A DNA stretch of 64,000 bases, from positions 50,561-114,560 of the forward strand of contig NZ_LEKT01000003.1 of the NCBI RefSeq assembly GCF_001045675.1, written 5' to 3'. This document shows positions 17,246 to 24,917 of the stretch, piece by piece; position 1 is the first letter of the stretch, and the number at the start of each line of letters is the position of its first letter. The notes beneath the pieces were generated by a model. That model worked only from the letters and a program-made list of their open reading frames with translations, was not told the origin of the DNA and searched no databases. Made by a program: the position numbers and the translations under genes. The DNA is from Megasphaera cerevisiae DSM 20462 (GTDB lineage Bacteria > Bacillota > Negativicutes > Veillonellales > Megasphaeraceae).

Positions 17246-18004
17246 ATGATAAAAATTGCTGTATACGGGAAGGGTGGCATCGGCAAATCGACGACCGTGT
17301 CCAATATGTCCGCGGCACTGGCCGATCAGGGACTGAAGGTTATGCAGATCGGCTGCGACCCCAAGGCGGATTCTACGGTAAGCCTCCATGGCCGCGGGAC
17401 AATCCCGACGGTGCTGGATTTGATCAGAAAGAAGAAACACGATATTTTACTGGAGGAAATGACCGCGGTCGGCTATCATGGCGTGGTCTGTGTCGAAGCA
17501 GGCGGGCCGCTGCCGGGCATGGGCTGTGCCGGGCGGGGCATTATTGCCGCGTTGGAAATGCTTGGGGCAAAGGGGGCCTATGACGTGTACCGTCCCGATG
17601 TCGTTTTTTATGATGTGTTGGGAGATGTGGTCTGCGGCGGTTTTTCCATGCCCATGCGCAGCGGGTATGCCGACAAGGTTTTTATTGTCACCTCAGGGGA
17701 AAATATGGCGCTTCATGCGGCGGCTAATATTGCCGTCGCTGTGGAAAACTTTAAAAACCGCGGCTATGCGCAGTTGGGCGGACTGATCCTGAACCGGCGC
17801 AATGTCCGGCAGGAGGATGAAAAGGTGCAGGAGTTGGCACAGGACATACATACTTCCGTCGTCGGCGTGCTGAATCGCAGCGCGACAGTTACCGATGCGG
17901 AGGAAACCGGTAAAACCGTCATTGAGGCATTTCCGGACAGCGCGATGGCCGGTGAATACCGGCGTCTGGCCAATGCGGTATACGAAGCCGCACAAAAGGG
18001 GTGA
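17246..18004 (+). CDS. NifH-like ATP-dependent iron protein, copy 2
   Basis: A 252-residue paralog of the protein at 9569-10330. It has the P-loop GKGGIGKST (8-16), [10 protein letters not shown], and cluster cysteines C94 (GCAGRG) and C130 (VVCGGF). The shared [12 protein letters not shown] block shows that the two copies are close. Each copy is followed by its own D- and K-like gene, so the operon encodes two separate reductase systems, not spare copies of one subunit. The ribosome site GAGAGGGAACG precedes ATG 17246. The start of the next gene lies four bases after its stop. Electron transfer to the copy 2 NifDK-like pair is inferred from order. Confidence 0.9.
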   Translation: MIKIAVYGKGGIGKSTTVSNMSAALADQGLKVMQIGCDPKADSTVSLHGRGTIPTVLDLIRKKKHDILLEEMTAVGYHGVVCVEAGGPLPGMGCAGRGIIAALEMLGAKGAYDVYRPDVVFYDVLGDVVCGGFSMPMRSGYADKVFIVTSGENMALHAAANIAVAVENFKNRGYAQLGGLILNRRNVRQEDEKVQELAQDIHTSVVGVLNRSATVTDAEETGKTVIEAFPDSAMAGEYRRLANAVYEAAQKG

Positions 18005-18008
18005 GACG

Positions 18009-19337
18009 ATGCTGAAACAAATAAATGGCCGTGAGGATACCTCAGGCGCCTGTGTTTTGATCGGCAGGGCTGCCTTTCCGGAACCCTTTTATGACGGCCT
18101 GCAGTATTCGCCGCCGGCGCGGGGAACCTGGAATATTGTTCATACGGCAATGCTCGTTCCCGAATCGCATCAGATATATATTTGTGCTCTCGGCTGTCTG
18201 CGCGGTGTCGTGCTGACGGCGGCGGAAATGGGAGCGATGAATCGGTTTTCATCTATTGCTATCGAAGATCATGAGCTATATGACGGCACGATGGAGGATA
18301 CGATCGTGCAGGCCGTCGGTGAGATTATAGATAATCTGCCGGCAATGCCATCCATGTTTTTTTTGTATCCGTCCTGTGTGCATCATTTTATGGGCTGCGA
18401 TATGGAGGCGTTGTGCGGCCGGCTGCGGCAGATCTATTCCCAGGCCCGGTTTGTCCTGTGCTGGATGGATCCCATACGCCGGCAGTCGGGTCTTACGGCG
18501 GAATTGCGGACGCGCCGGCAGCTGTATAGTCTTCTTCAGAGACAAGAGATAGATCGTCAATCCGTCAATATTGTCGGCAGTAATCTGCCCATCCAGGCAG
18601 ACTGTGAACTGGCGGGGCTTATTGAAAATAATGGTTTGACACTGCGGCAGCTGCCCTGCTGCCGCACCTACGGGGAATATGAACAGATGGGAGCCTCTTT
18701 TCTCAATATCGGACAGGAGCCGCTGGCAAAAATATGTTTGGATGATATGGAAAAACGGCTGGGACAAAAAAGCCTGTATCTTTCGAACAGCTTTGATTGC
18801 GATGAAATCAGGCGGAATCTTTGGGCGGCGGCGGATGTCCTGACTGTGGCAAGGCCGGATTATACCGAAGCGGCCGCCGCTTGTGAAGCAGCCTTTGCTG
18901 AAACCAGGGCGAGCGTAGGCGCTATGCCGGTGGCGATTGACTATGCGGCAGTGAGCCGTCCCTTCAGTCTGGCAAAGGCTCTGCTTCGGCATGGCTTTAA
19001 CGTGCGGCGGATATATGTTGACGTCTGTTGTGCGGAAGATCAAGATGATTTTGCATGGATACAAAATCACTATCCAGCGCTGGAACTGTATGCGACACGA
19101 CACGCCAAAATGCGCCGCATGGACCGGCATACGGCAGAACCGGTGTTGGCAATCGGGCAAAAAGCGGCGTATTTTACGGGTACATGTCATTTTGTGGATA
19201 TGGCAGAGGGCGGCGGTCTTCGGGATTTTGCCGGTTTACGGCGCTTGCTGCAGTGGATGGTCCAGGCTCGTGAACAGGAAAAAGAGGCCAAGGCATACAT
19301 TAGTATTAAAGGATGGGGGTGTCCGTCATGCCAATGA
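18009..19337 (+). CDS. NifD-like nitrogenase component 1 subunit, copy 2
   Basis: A 442-residue component 1 protein, paralogous to 10327-11628. Cysteines shared with copy 1 by eye: C63 (ALGCLRG), C123 (PSCVHHFMG), C136, C199 (DCEL) and C218 (CCRTYGEY). C130 and C217 are extra. The protein ends in CPSCQ, a CxxC tail absent from copy 1 that could bind a metal or act in redox. The start is ATG 18009, four bases after the preceding stop with AAAAGGGG upstream; an open extension into nifH is rejected. It is too divergent from NifD for a FeMo-cofactor role. Function unknown. Confidence 0.78.
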   Translation: MLKQINGREDTSGACVLIGRAAFPEPFYDGLQYSPPARGTWNIVHTAMLVPESHQIYICALGCLRGVVLTAAEMGAMNRFSSIAIEDHELYDGTMEDTIVQAVGEIIDNLPAMPSMFFLYPSCVHHFMGCDMEALCGRLRQIYSQARFVLCWMDPIRRQSGLTAELRTRRQLYSLLQRQEIDRQSVNIVGSNLPIQADCELAGLIENNGLTLRQLPCCRTYGEYEQMGASFLNIGQEPLAKICLDDMEKRLGQKSLYLSNSFDCDEIRRNLWAAADVLTVARPDYTEAAAACEAAFAETRASVGAMPVAIDYAAVSRPFSLAKALLRHGFNVRRIYVDVCCAEDQDDFAWIQNHYPALELYATRHAKMRRMDRHTAEPVLAIGQKAAYFTGTCHFVDMAEGGGLRDFAGLRRLLQWMVQAREQEKEAKAYISIKGWGCPSCQ

Positions 19338-20587
19338 AAGAAGCTGTCAGCTGTATCTCGACGTATTCGGCCGATACCTTTGGCGTGTGTTCCGCTTTAT
19401 TTGAGCTGGGCGGCATGATCGTCATTCATGATCCCTCGGGGTGTAATTCGACCTATACCACGCATGATGAGCCGCGCTGGTACGATACGGACAGCCTGAT
19501 CTTTATATCGGGGCTGACTGAGACAGATGCCGTTTTGGGCAATGAAGAAAAATTAGCAGATGACGTCCTTACGGCGGCGGCAGATTTTTCACCGGCCTTC
19601 ATCGTATTACTCTGTACGCCTGTGCCGCTCATGATGGGTACTGATTTTGCGGCCATAGGCCGCTTGATTGAAGCACAGGCGGGAATTCCCGTTTTTGCGG
19701 CGCCGACAAACAGTATGGATACGTATGATGCCGGCGCGTCCTGGGCTTTTGAACTGTTGGCAAAATATATGGTAAAGACACCGGCAGAGGCACTGCGTAC
19801 GGGATTTTGCTGCACCTGGCAGCCTGAATTTGCTTCCTGTGGTTCTGTTGTCAGTCAGGGACAGGAAAAAAAGACTATAGGCGTTAATGTGATAGGCCTG
19901 ACGCCTCTTGATTTTGCCGTCAACGGCAGTGATCTTTCTATCCGGGAATTTCTGGAAGGCTGCGGCTGTACTGTTATCAGCTCCTGGGCAATGGGAAGCA
20001 CCTTGGCGGAGATAGAGCAGGCGGCTGCCGCAGATGTAAACCTTGTCGTTTCTTACAGCGGCCTGGCGGCAGCCAAAGAGCTGCAGCGGCGCTTTGGCAC
20101 CCCCTATGTTGTCGGCGTACCGCTGGGACGTTCGCTCCAAGGCGGCATTGCTATGGATATCCGCATGGCTGCCGCGGCGAAGCAAAACCGCTATACCTGT
20201 GCCAAGCGGGTCGGCAGTGCAGAAGAGGATATTGTCATTATTGGAGAAAGTGTCTATGCCGCGTCGCTGGCAGCTGCGCTTAGTCATGAATATGGCTGCG
20301 GTGTCCGGGTCTTCTGCCCGCTAAAGACGGCAGACGGTATTTTGACCGGCCGGGATCGGGTGGTTGCGTCAGAAGGAGAACTCAAAGCGCTGCTGGCAGG
20401 AGTCCGCACCGTCATCGCCGATCCGCTGTATCAGCCCTTGTGTCCTGCCGGAACCCGGTTTATACCGCTGGGTCATGAAGCTTTTTCCGGGCGGCTGTAT
20501 CAGGAATCCATACCGAACCTGATTGATCATTTTGATACATTTGCCAGGAAGGTAACAGAAAGGAAGGACACCTATGGGGCTGAATGA
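19328..20587 (+). CDS. NifK/NifN-like component 1 subunit, copy 2
   Basis: A 419-residue paralog of the short NifK-like protein at 11628-12659. It shares FELGGMIVIHDPSGCN (C39) and DEPRWY with that copy and adds C96 in LLCTPVP, a second candidate cluster ligand. Three starts are possible (19313, 19328, 19334). ATG 19328 has GGGGG eight bases upstream and is chosen; ATG 19334 would give the ATGA overlap seen elsewhere in the operon. The C-terminal third is longer than in copy 1. The gene overlaps hydF by 14 bases, a tight link between the nitrogenase-like set and [FeFe]-hydrogenase maturation. Confidence 0.75.
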   Translation: MPMKEAVSCISTYSADTFGVCSALFELGGMIVIHDPSGCNSTYTTHDEPRWYDTDSLIFISGLTETDAVLGNEEKLADDVLTAAADFSPAFIVLLCTPVPLMMGTDFAAIGRLIEAQAGIPVFAAPTNSMDTYDAGASWAFELLAKYMVKTPAEALRTGFCCTWQPEFASCGSVVSQGQEKKTIGVNVIGLTPLDFAVNGSDLSIREFLEGCGCTVISSWAMGSTLAEIEQAAAADVNLVVSYSGLAAAKELQRRFGTPYVVGVPLGRSLQGGIAMDIRMAAAAKQNRYTCAKRVGSAEEDIVIIGESVYAASLAAALSHEYGCGVRVFCPLKTADGILTGRDRVVASEGELKALLAGVRTVIADPLYQPLCPAGTRFIPLGHEAFSGRLYQESIPNLIDHFDTFARKVTERKDTYGAE

Positions 20588-21776
20588 TACACCGTCGGGA
20601 GAACGGGTGCATATCGGATTTTTTGGCCGGCGCAATGCAGGTAAATCCAGTGTGGTCAATGCGGTTACAGGACAGGATCTGGCGATCGTGTCCGATACTA
20701 AAGGAACGACGACAGACCCGGTATATAAAGCTATGGAACTGCTGCCCCTGGGGCCCGTTATGATCATCGACACGCCGGGTTTTGATGATTCCGGCGCGCT
20801 GGGAGAGCTGCGTATACGAAAAACACGGCAAGTATTGAATAAAACCGATATTGCCGTTCTGGTCGTTGATGCAGCTGAAGGGATGACGGCAGCAGATAGA
20901 GAGCTGCTGCTGCGTATAACAGAAAAAGAACTTCCTCATGTTGTCGTATTCAATAAGACAGATCTTCTGGAAGGACCTGCCGTGGCGGCAGCGGATGAAA
21001 TATACGTCAGTGCCTTGAAAAAACAGGGTATTGTGGAATTGAAGGAACGGCTGGGCTCACTGGTTCCGCAAAAAGAAGGGAAATTAGCCCTTGTCGGTGA
21101 TTTGATTCATCCGTCTGATTTCGTTATTCTGGTTGTGCCTATTGACAAGGCAGCGCCTAAAGGCCGTCTGATACTGCCGCAGCAGCAGACCATCCGTGAT
21201 ATATTGGAAGCCGATGCCGCGGCCATCGTTGTTAAAGAATATGAGCTGCGCTATACGCTGCTGCAGTTAGGAAAAAAACCGGCCCTGGTCATTACGGACA
21301 GCCAGGTCTTTTCCAAAGTATCTGCCGACACGCCGGCAGATGTTCCGCTGACCTCCTTTTCTATTCTTATGGCCCGGCATAAGGGCTGGCTGGATACGGC
21401 TGTTCGCGGCGTAACGGCTGTGGAACAGCTCCGGGACGGGGATACGATCCTGATTGCCGAAGGCTGTACCCACCACCGGCAGTGTGATGACATCGGTACG
21501 GTGAAGATCCCGCGCTGGCTTCGGAATTATACGGGAAAGGATGTACATATCCAAACCGTCAGCGGTATGGAATTTCCCGATGATCTGTCCCCGTACGCTA
21601 TGATTATTCACTGCGGCGGCTGCATGCTGAACGAACGGGAATTGCGTTATCGGATGAAGTGTGCCGGTGATCAGCATATACCGATTACCAATTATGGTAT
21701 TACAATCGCCTATATGCAGGGCATTCTCAAACGGAGTCTGGAAGTATTTCCTTATTTGGCGGATATCATTTCATAG
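20574..21776 (+). CDS. hydF: HydF, [FeFe]-hydrogenase H-cluster maturation GTPase
   Basis: A 400-residue HydF. The N-terminal GTPase domain has G1 GRRNAGKSS (18-26), G3 DTPGFDD and G4 NKTD. The C-terminal cluster domain has the diagnostic CxH...CxxC set: C298, H300, C347 and C350, the last two in CGGCM. HydF is the scaffold that receives the 2Fe subcluster precursor from HydE/HydG and delivers it to apo-HydA. Here hydE and hydG are missing from the window and the upstream neighbours are nitrogenase-like and Hyp proteins. All HydF functional residues are intact, so it should still load a 2Fe unit. Which enzymes feed it is the key open question. Confidence 0.93.
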   Translation: MGLNDTPSGERVHIGFFGRRNAGKSSVVNAVTGQDLAIVSDTKGTTTDPVYKAMELLPLGPVMIIDTPGFDDSGALGELRIRKTRQVLNKTDIAVLVVDAAEGMTAADRELLLRITEKELPHVVVFNKTDLLEGPAVAAADEIYVSALKKQGIVELKERLGSLVPQKEGKLALVGDLIHPSDFVILVVPIDKAAPKGRLILPQQQTIRDILEADAAAIVVKEYELRYTLLQLGKKPALVITDSQVFSKVSADTPADVPLTSFSILMARHKGWLDTAVRGVTAVEQLRDGDTILIAEGCTHHRQCDDIGTVKIPRWLRNYTGKDVHIQTVSGMEFPDDLSPYAMIIHCGGCMLNERELRYRMKCAGDQHIPITNYGITIAYMQGILKRSLEVFPYLADIIS

Positions 21777-21785
21777 GAGGCGGCC

Positions 21786-23108
21786 ATGCGTATCGAACGA
21801 GATATTTTAGGAACAAAAAAGTTGTCTGATGATGCGGCATACGGCATCAATACGATACGAGCCGCGGAAAATTTTGACCTTTGCCATAAAAAAACAAATC
21901 TGCGTCTCATTTATGCGGTCGTCCAGGTGAAAAAAGCGGCGGCCATTACGTATCGGGATATGCAGGTCCGGGAACCCGGCATTTATGAGGCGATCTTGTC
22001 GGCCTGTGATGAAATATTGGCTGGAAAATACGATACAGCCTTTATAACGGAAGCGCTGCAGGGCGGCGCCGGGACCTCTGTCAATATGAACGTCAATGAG
22101 GTCGTTGCCAACGCGGCGTTGCGAATATTGGGAAAACCATATGGGCAATATGATCTCATTCATCCGCTGGATGATGTAAACCGCGGTCAGTCTACGAATG
22201 ATGTATATCCGACGGCCCTGCGCATTGCGGCGATAGATATGCTGCGGGTGCTGAGTGAGGCCTGTGCGGCGCTGCAGACGGCGCTGCAGGAAAAAGAAAA
22301 TGAATACGAACAGATCCATAAGCTGGGGCGTACGGAGTTGATGGATGCCGTACCGATTACGCTGGGCGGGGAGTTTGGCGCCTATGCGCAGGCTATAGCT
22401 AGGGATCGCTGGCGCTTGTATAAGGTGGAAGAACGGCTGCGTCAGGTCAATTTGGGCGGTACTGCTGTGGGAACGGCAGATACTGCCTCGCGGCAGTACC
22501 GGTTTCGCGTGATCGAAGAGCTGCGCCGCATTACCGATATCGGACTGGCCGCTGCGGAATATCCCCTAGACATTACGCAGAACAATGATGTATTTACAGA
22601 GGTATCGGGCCTGCTCAAGGCGCTATCTGTCAATATGATGAAAATTGCCAACGATCTGCGGCTCATGAATTCAGGCCCCCGGGGCGGCCTGGGGGAAATC
22701 CGCCTGCAGGCGCTGCAGCAGGGCAGTACGATCATGCCCGGGAAAATCAATCCTGTCATTCCTGAGATGGTCATGCAGTGCGCAATGAAGGTGATTGCCA
22801 ACGACGCGGCGATTACGATAGCGGCAGCGCATGGAGAATTTGAACTCAATGCTTTTTTCCCTCTTATTGCCGATTCGCTGTTGGAAAGTCTGCAGCTCCT
22901 GACACGGGCAGTTACGATTTTTCGTACTAAATGCATTGCCGTGCTGACTGCCGATGAGGCGCAGTGCCGGCAGCATCTCGCAGCCTCGGCCGCTTTTGGC
23001 ACACAGTATATCCAGGCCTTGGGCTACGATACGGTGAGCCGGATCATTAAAGAAAATACGCCGCAGCAGGCCAAAAAAATTCTGGATGGTATGATGAAAA
23101 AATCATAG
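21786..23108 (+). CDS. aspA: Aspartate ammonia-lyase-like enzyme
   Basis: A 440-residue fumarase/aspartase superfamily protein. Signature segments: GGAGTSVNMNVNEV (~86-99), GQSTNDVYPTAL, and GSTIMPGKINPVIPEM, the lyase signature. In the substrate loop it reads GRTELMDAVPITLG, with Glu where aspartases have Gln and fumarases His, so substrate preference deserves checking. The reaction would be aspartate to fumarate plus ammonia. It is the last gene of the operon, nine bases after hydF. Aspartase-like genes recur near hydF in other anaerobes; because the azadithiolate nitrogen of the H-cluster comes from ammonia, a supply role is a plausible inference, not shown here. Confidence 0.82.
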   Translation: MRIERDILGTKKLSDDAAYGINTIRAAENFDLCHKKTNLRLIYAVVQVKKAAAITYRDMQVREPGIYEAILSACDEILAGKYDTAFITEALQGGAGTSVNMNVNEVVANAALRILGKPYGQYDLIHPLDDVNRGQSTNDVYPTALRIAAIDMLRVLSEACAALQTALQEKENEYEQIHKLGRTELMDAVPITLGGEFGAYAQAIARDRWRLYKVEERLRQVNLGGTAVGTADTASRQYRFRVIEELRRITDIGLAAAEYPLDITQNNDVFTEVSGLLKALSVNMMKIANDLRLMNSGPRGGLGEIRLQALQQGSTIMPGKINPVIPEMVMQCAMKVIANDAAITIAAAHGEFELNAFFPLIADSLLESLQLLTRAVTIFRTKCIAVLTADEAQCRQHLAASAAFGTQYIQALGYDTVSRIIKENTPQQAKKILDGMMKKS

Positions 23109-23117
23109 CCGGGTCAT

Positions 23118-23147
23118 TTGACAGGATAGGTTTTCTTACGATAGAAT
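23118..23147 (+). promoter_or_regulatory. Promoter of the HxlR-type gene
   Basis: TTGACA at 23118-23123, an 18-base spacer and TAGAAT at 23142-23147. The expected transcript start (~23154) lies downstream of a GTG at 23148, which decides in favour of the TTG start at 23178. Confidence 0.65.
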
Positions 23148-23177
23148 GTGAGTAAGAAAGGGAAAGGAGCTATTCGT

Positions 23178-23504
23178 TTGTATGCATTTAACTCCAAACA
23201 GTATGAATGTCCTTTTGATTGTTTTATTGATATATTGAAAGGAAAATGGCGAACGACAATTCTCTTATTGTTGGCACAAAAACCGCAGCGATTTGCACAA
23301 TTGCAAAGGCAGATAGGCGGAATTAGTGCAAAGGTATTGTCGGAAAATTTGCAGGTCCTTGAGGCCAACACGATTTTGCATCGTGAAGTATATCCGACGG
23401 TGCCGCCGACGGTAGAATATAGCCTTACAGAAAAGGGAACTGTATTGATTCATATTATGAATGACATTAATGAGTGGTCCCATACGTATTTGATAAATGA
23501 ATAA
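23178..23504 (+). CDS. HxlR-family winged-helix transcriptional regulator
   Basis: A 108-residue HxlR/MarR-like repressor. Family signature: CPFDCFIDILKGKWR near the N-terminus (the redox- or aldehyde-sensitive Cys lies in this segment), then LQRQIGGISAKVLSENLQVLE and the wing VEYSLTEKG. HxlR proteins bind DNA as dimers and often respond to reactive electrophiles or oxidants. The start is TTG 23178 with AAAGGAG nine bases upstream. It faces the SnoaL-like secreted protein gene across a shared terminator, so that gene need not be its target; its regulon is unknown. It lies just after the maturation operon but has its own promoter. Confidence 0.8.
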   Translation: MYAFNSKQYECPFDCFIDILKGKWRTTILLLLAQKPQRFAQLQRQIGGISAKVLSENLQVLEANTILHREVYPTVPPTVEYSLTEKGTVLIHIMNDINEWSHTYLINE

Positions 23505-23511
23505 ATAGTAA

Positions 23512-23552
23512 AAAATAAAAGGCTCTTTCTCAGTGAAAGAGCCTTTTATTTT
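23512..23552. terminator. Bidirectional terminator, HxlR gene / SnoaL-like gene
   Basis: Perfect stem AAATAAAAGGCTCTTTC / GAAAGAGCCTTTTATTT around TCAGT. Serves both convergent genes. Confidence 0.9.
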
Positions 23553-23604
23553 AAGGTCTGCAACAGTGAATTATCATCAGATAGAGTCGTGTTTTTCTTT
23601 TCAA

Positions 23605-24069
23605 TCAGAACATAGGATTGCCGTTGATGCTTCTTTCGGGAATATCCTGTATCACATCCCAATGCTCTACAATTTTACCGTCTTCAACCCGGAATATGTC
23701 GACCGCTGCCTGTCCGCGATCTGCGGCATTCAGTTTGATGTGATTATGAATGACGACATAATTTTTTTCAGCAATAATGTGTTTTATTTCAGCGCTGCTT
23801 TCCGGGAATTCATTTAGAAATCCTGTAACGGCAGTTTTGAAAGACTGTTTGCCGTCTGGAAAGGTAGGATTATGCTGTATATACGTGTCCCCTACTGCCG
23901 TATCGATCACGGTGGTATTATGTTTATTGAAAAGTTCATTCCAGAATATTTTGACGATCTGTTTGTTGTCCAGTGCAGATGCAGGATTGGCCGCTTGTAC
24001 TGAAAATGAAGGCAAAGAGAGACTGCAGAAGGATAAAGCTAACAAGCATACTAATACAATTTTTTTCAT
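23605..24069 (-). CDS. Secreted SnoaL/NTF2-like protein
   Basis: A 154-residue protein with a clear signal peptide (residues 1-26: KK, a hydrophobic run LVCLLALSFCSLSL, cleavage after VQA). The mature part is a SnoaL-like NTF2 fold: IFWNELFNKHN, YIQHNP, FRVEDGKIVEHWDVIQ. SnoaL-like proteins are cone-shaped dimers that may act as hydrolases, isomerases or binding proteins; the family is often annotated as an aldol-condensation or ester-cyclase-like enzyme. Export to the periplasm is inferred from the signal. No partner is evident. The upstream ribosome site on the minus strand (AAAGGAGCG) supports the ATG. Confidence 0.75.
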   Translation of the reverse strand: MKKIVLVCLLALSFCSLSLPSFSVQAANPASALDNKQIVKIFWNELFNKHNTTVIDTAVGDTYIQHNPTFPDGKQSFKTAVTGFLNEFPESSAEIKHIIAEKNYVVIHNHIKLNAADRGQAAVDIFRVEDGKIVEHWDVIQDIPERSINGNPMF

Positions 24070-24179
24070 TGATAACGCGCTCCTTTTTTATAATAAGTAT
24101 ACTAGCTGTAAAATAAAAAAAGAAGAACGCACTTTATGTTTAGCTGATTACCACAAAGTAATCGTTAGTTGTTTGCTGC

Positions 24180-24917
24180 CTATAGCTTGACTTGAGCAGA
24201 TTGCCCTTCCCGGGCTTTTTTTTCTGCTTGAAGCTTAGCACGCTGCGCTGCTATGACGGCCGGATCGACGAGTGATAGCGCTTCTGTCGGGCAGGCGGGA
24301 ATACAAGCAGGCTGGCCTGTATCGGTGTGAGCGCAGAGATCACATTTATAGGCGATGGTGCGGACGGAAAATTTTCCGGAAGGTACCGGCGGCTGAGGAC
24401 GTGCGGTTCCTTCCGGCACGTCGGACGCTTTTTTATGGCCTTTTTTACCGCCGCCTCCGAACAGGGAAGACAGGTTATGAAAAAATCCCTTTTCCTGCGG
24501 CGCTGCGGGAGTGGTTTCTATGGCAATGGCGGCCGCAATATCCGGCGCCGGAATAGCTGCCGCCCGAACACGTTTATTGGGATGATAAATTTCCGCCATC
24601 GTGATAGCGCCAAAAGGACAAGCTTTGGCACAGAAGCCGCAGCCTGTGCAGCGGTCTTCATCCAGAATGACGGAGTCTTTACCCAGAGAAATAACATCAA
24701 AAGGACAAGCCTCCAGACATTTGGGTTTGGGACAATGATGGCATTGCACCGGTTTAGTCACGTTTTTATTTTTGACGATATGAATGCGGGGATTAAAGTC
24801 ATAGCTGTTGGGATCAATTTCAAAAATACGTTTTCCTGTATGATTGACGACGCAGGCTATCATACAAGTTCGGCAGCCGATGCATAAAATGGGATCGGCC
24901 TTGATAAATTTATTCAT
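24180..24917 (-). CDS. HydN/FdhB-like ferredoxin with four [4Fe-4S] clusters
   Basis: A 245-residue iron-sulfur electron carrier. Four cysteine groups: CIGCRTCMIAC, CHHCPKPKCLEAC, CTGCGFCAKAC and CDLCAHTDTGQPACIPAC, the pattern of the DMSO-reductase small-subunit family (HydN, HycB, FdhB). Between the third and fourth groups is a long Ala/Pro- and Gly/Lys-rich insert (FGGGGKKGHKK inside), unusual for the family. ATG 24917 follows AAGGAGG and overlaps the end of the formate dehydrogenase gene, so the two are co-translated. It probably passes formate electrons to a hydrogenase or ferredoxin pool. No membrane anchor is seen, so the complex should be cytoplasmic. Confidence 0.85.
   Translation of the reverse strand: MNKFIKADPILCIGCRTCMIACVVNHTGKRIFEIDPNSYDFNPRIHIVKNKNVTKPVQCHHCPKPKCLEACPFDVISLGKDSVILDEDRCTGCGFCAKACPFGAITMAEIYHPNKRVRAAAIPAPDIAAAIAIETTPAAPQEKGFFHNLSSLFGGGGKKGHKKASDVPEGTARPQPPVPSGKFSVRTIAYKCDLCAHTDTGQPACIPACPTEALSLVDPAVIAAQRAKLQAEKKAREGQSAQVKL

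Noticed and set aside
9569..20587. A nitrogen-fixation gene cluster
   Set aside because: Only H/D/K-like genes occur. nifB, nifE/N and nifV are absent from the window, and the FeMo-cofactor cysteine and one P-cluster cysteine are missing by eye alignment. Neighbours are hydrogenase maturation genes.
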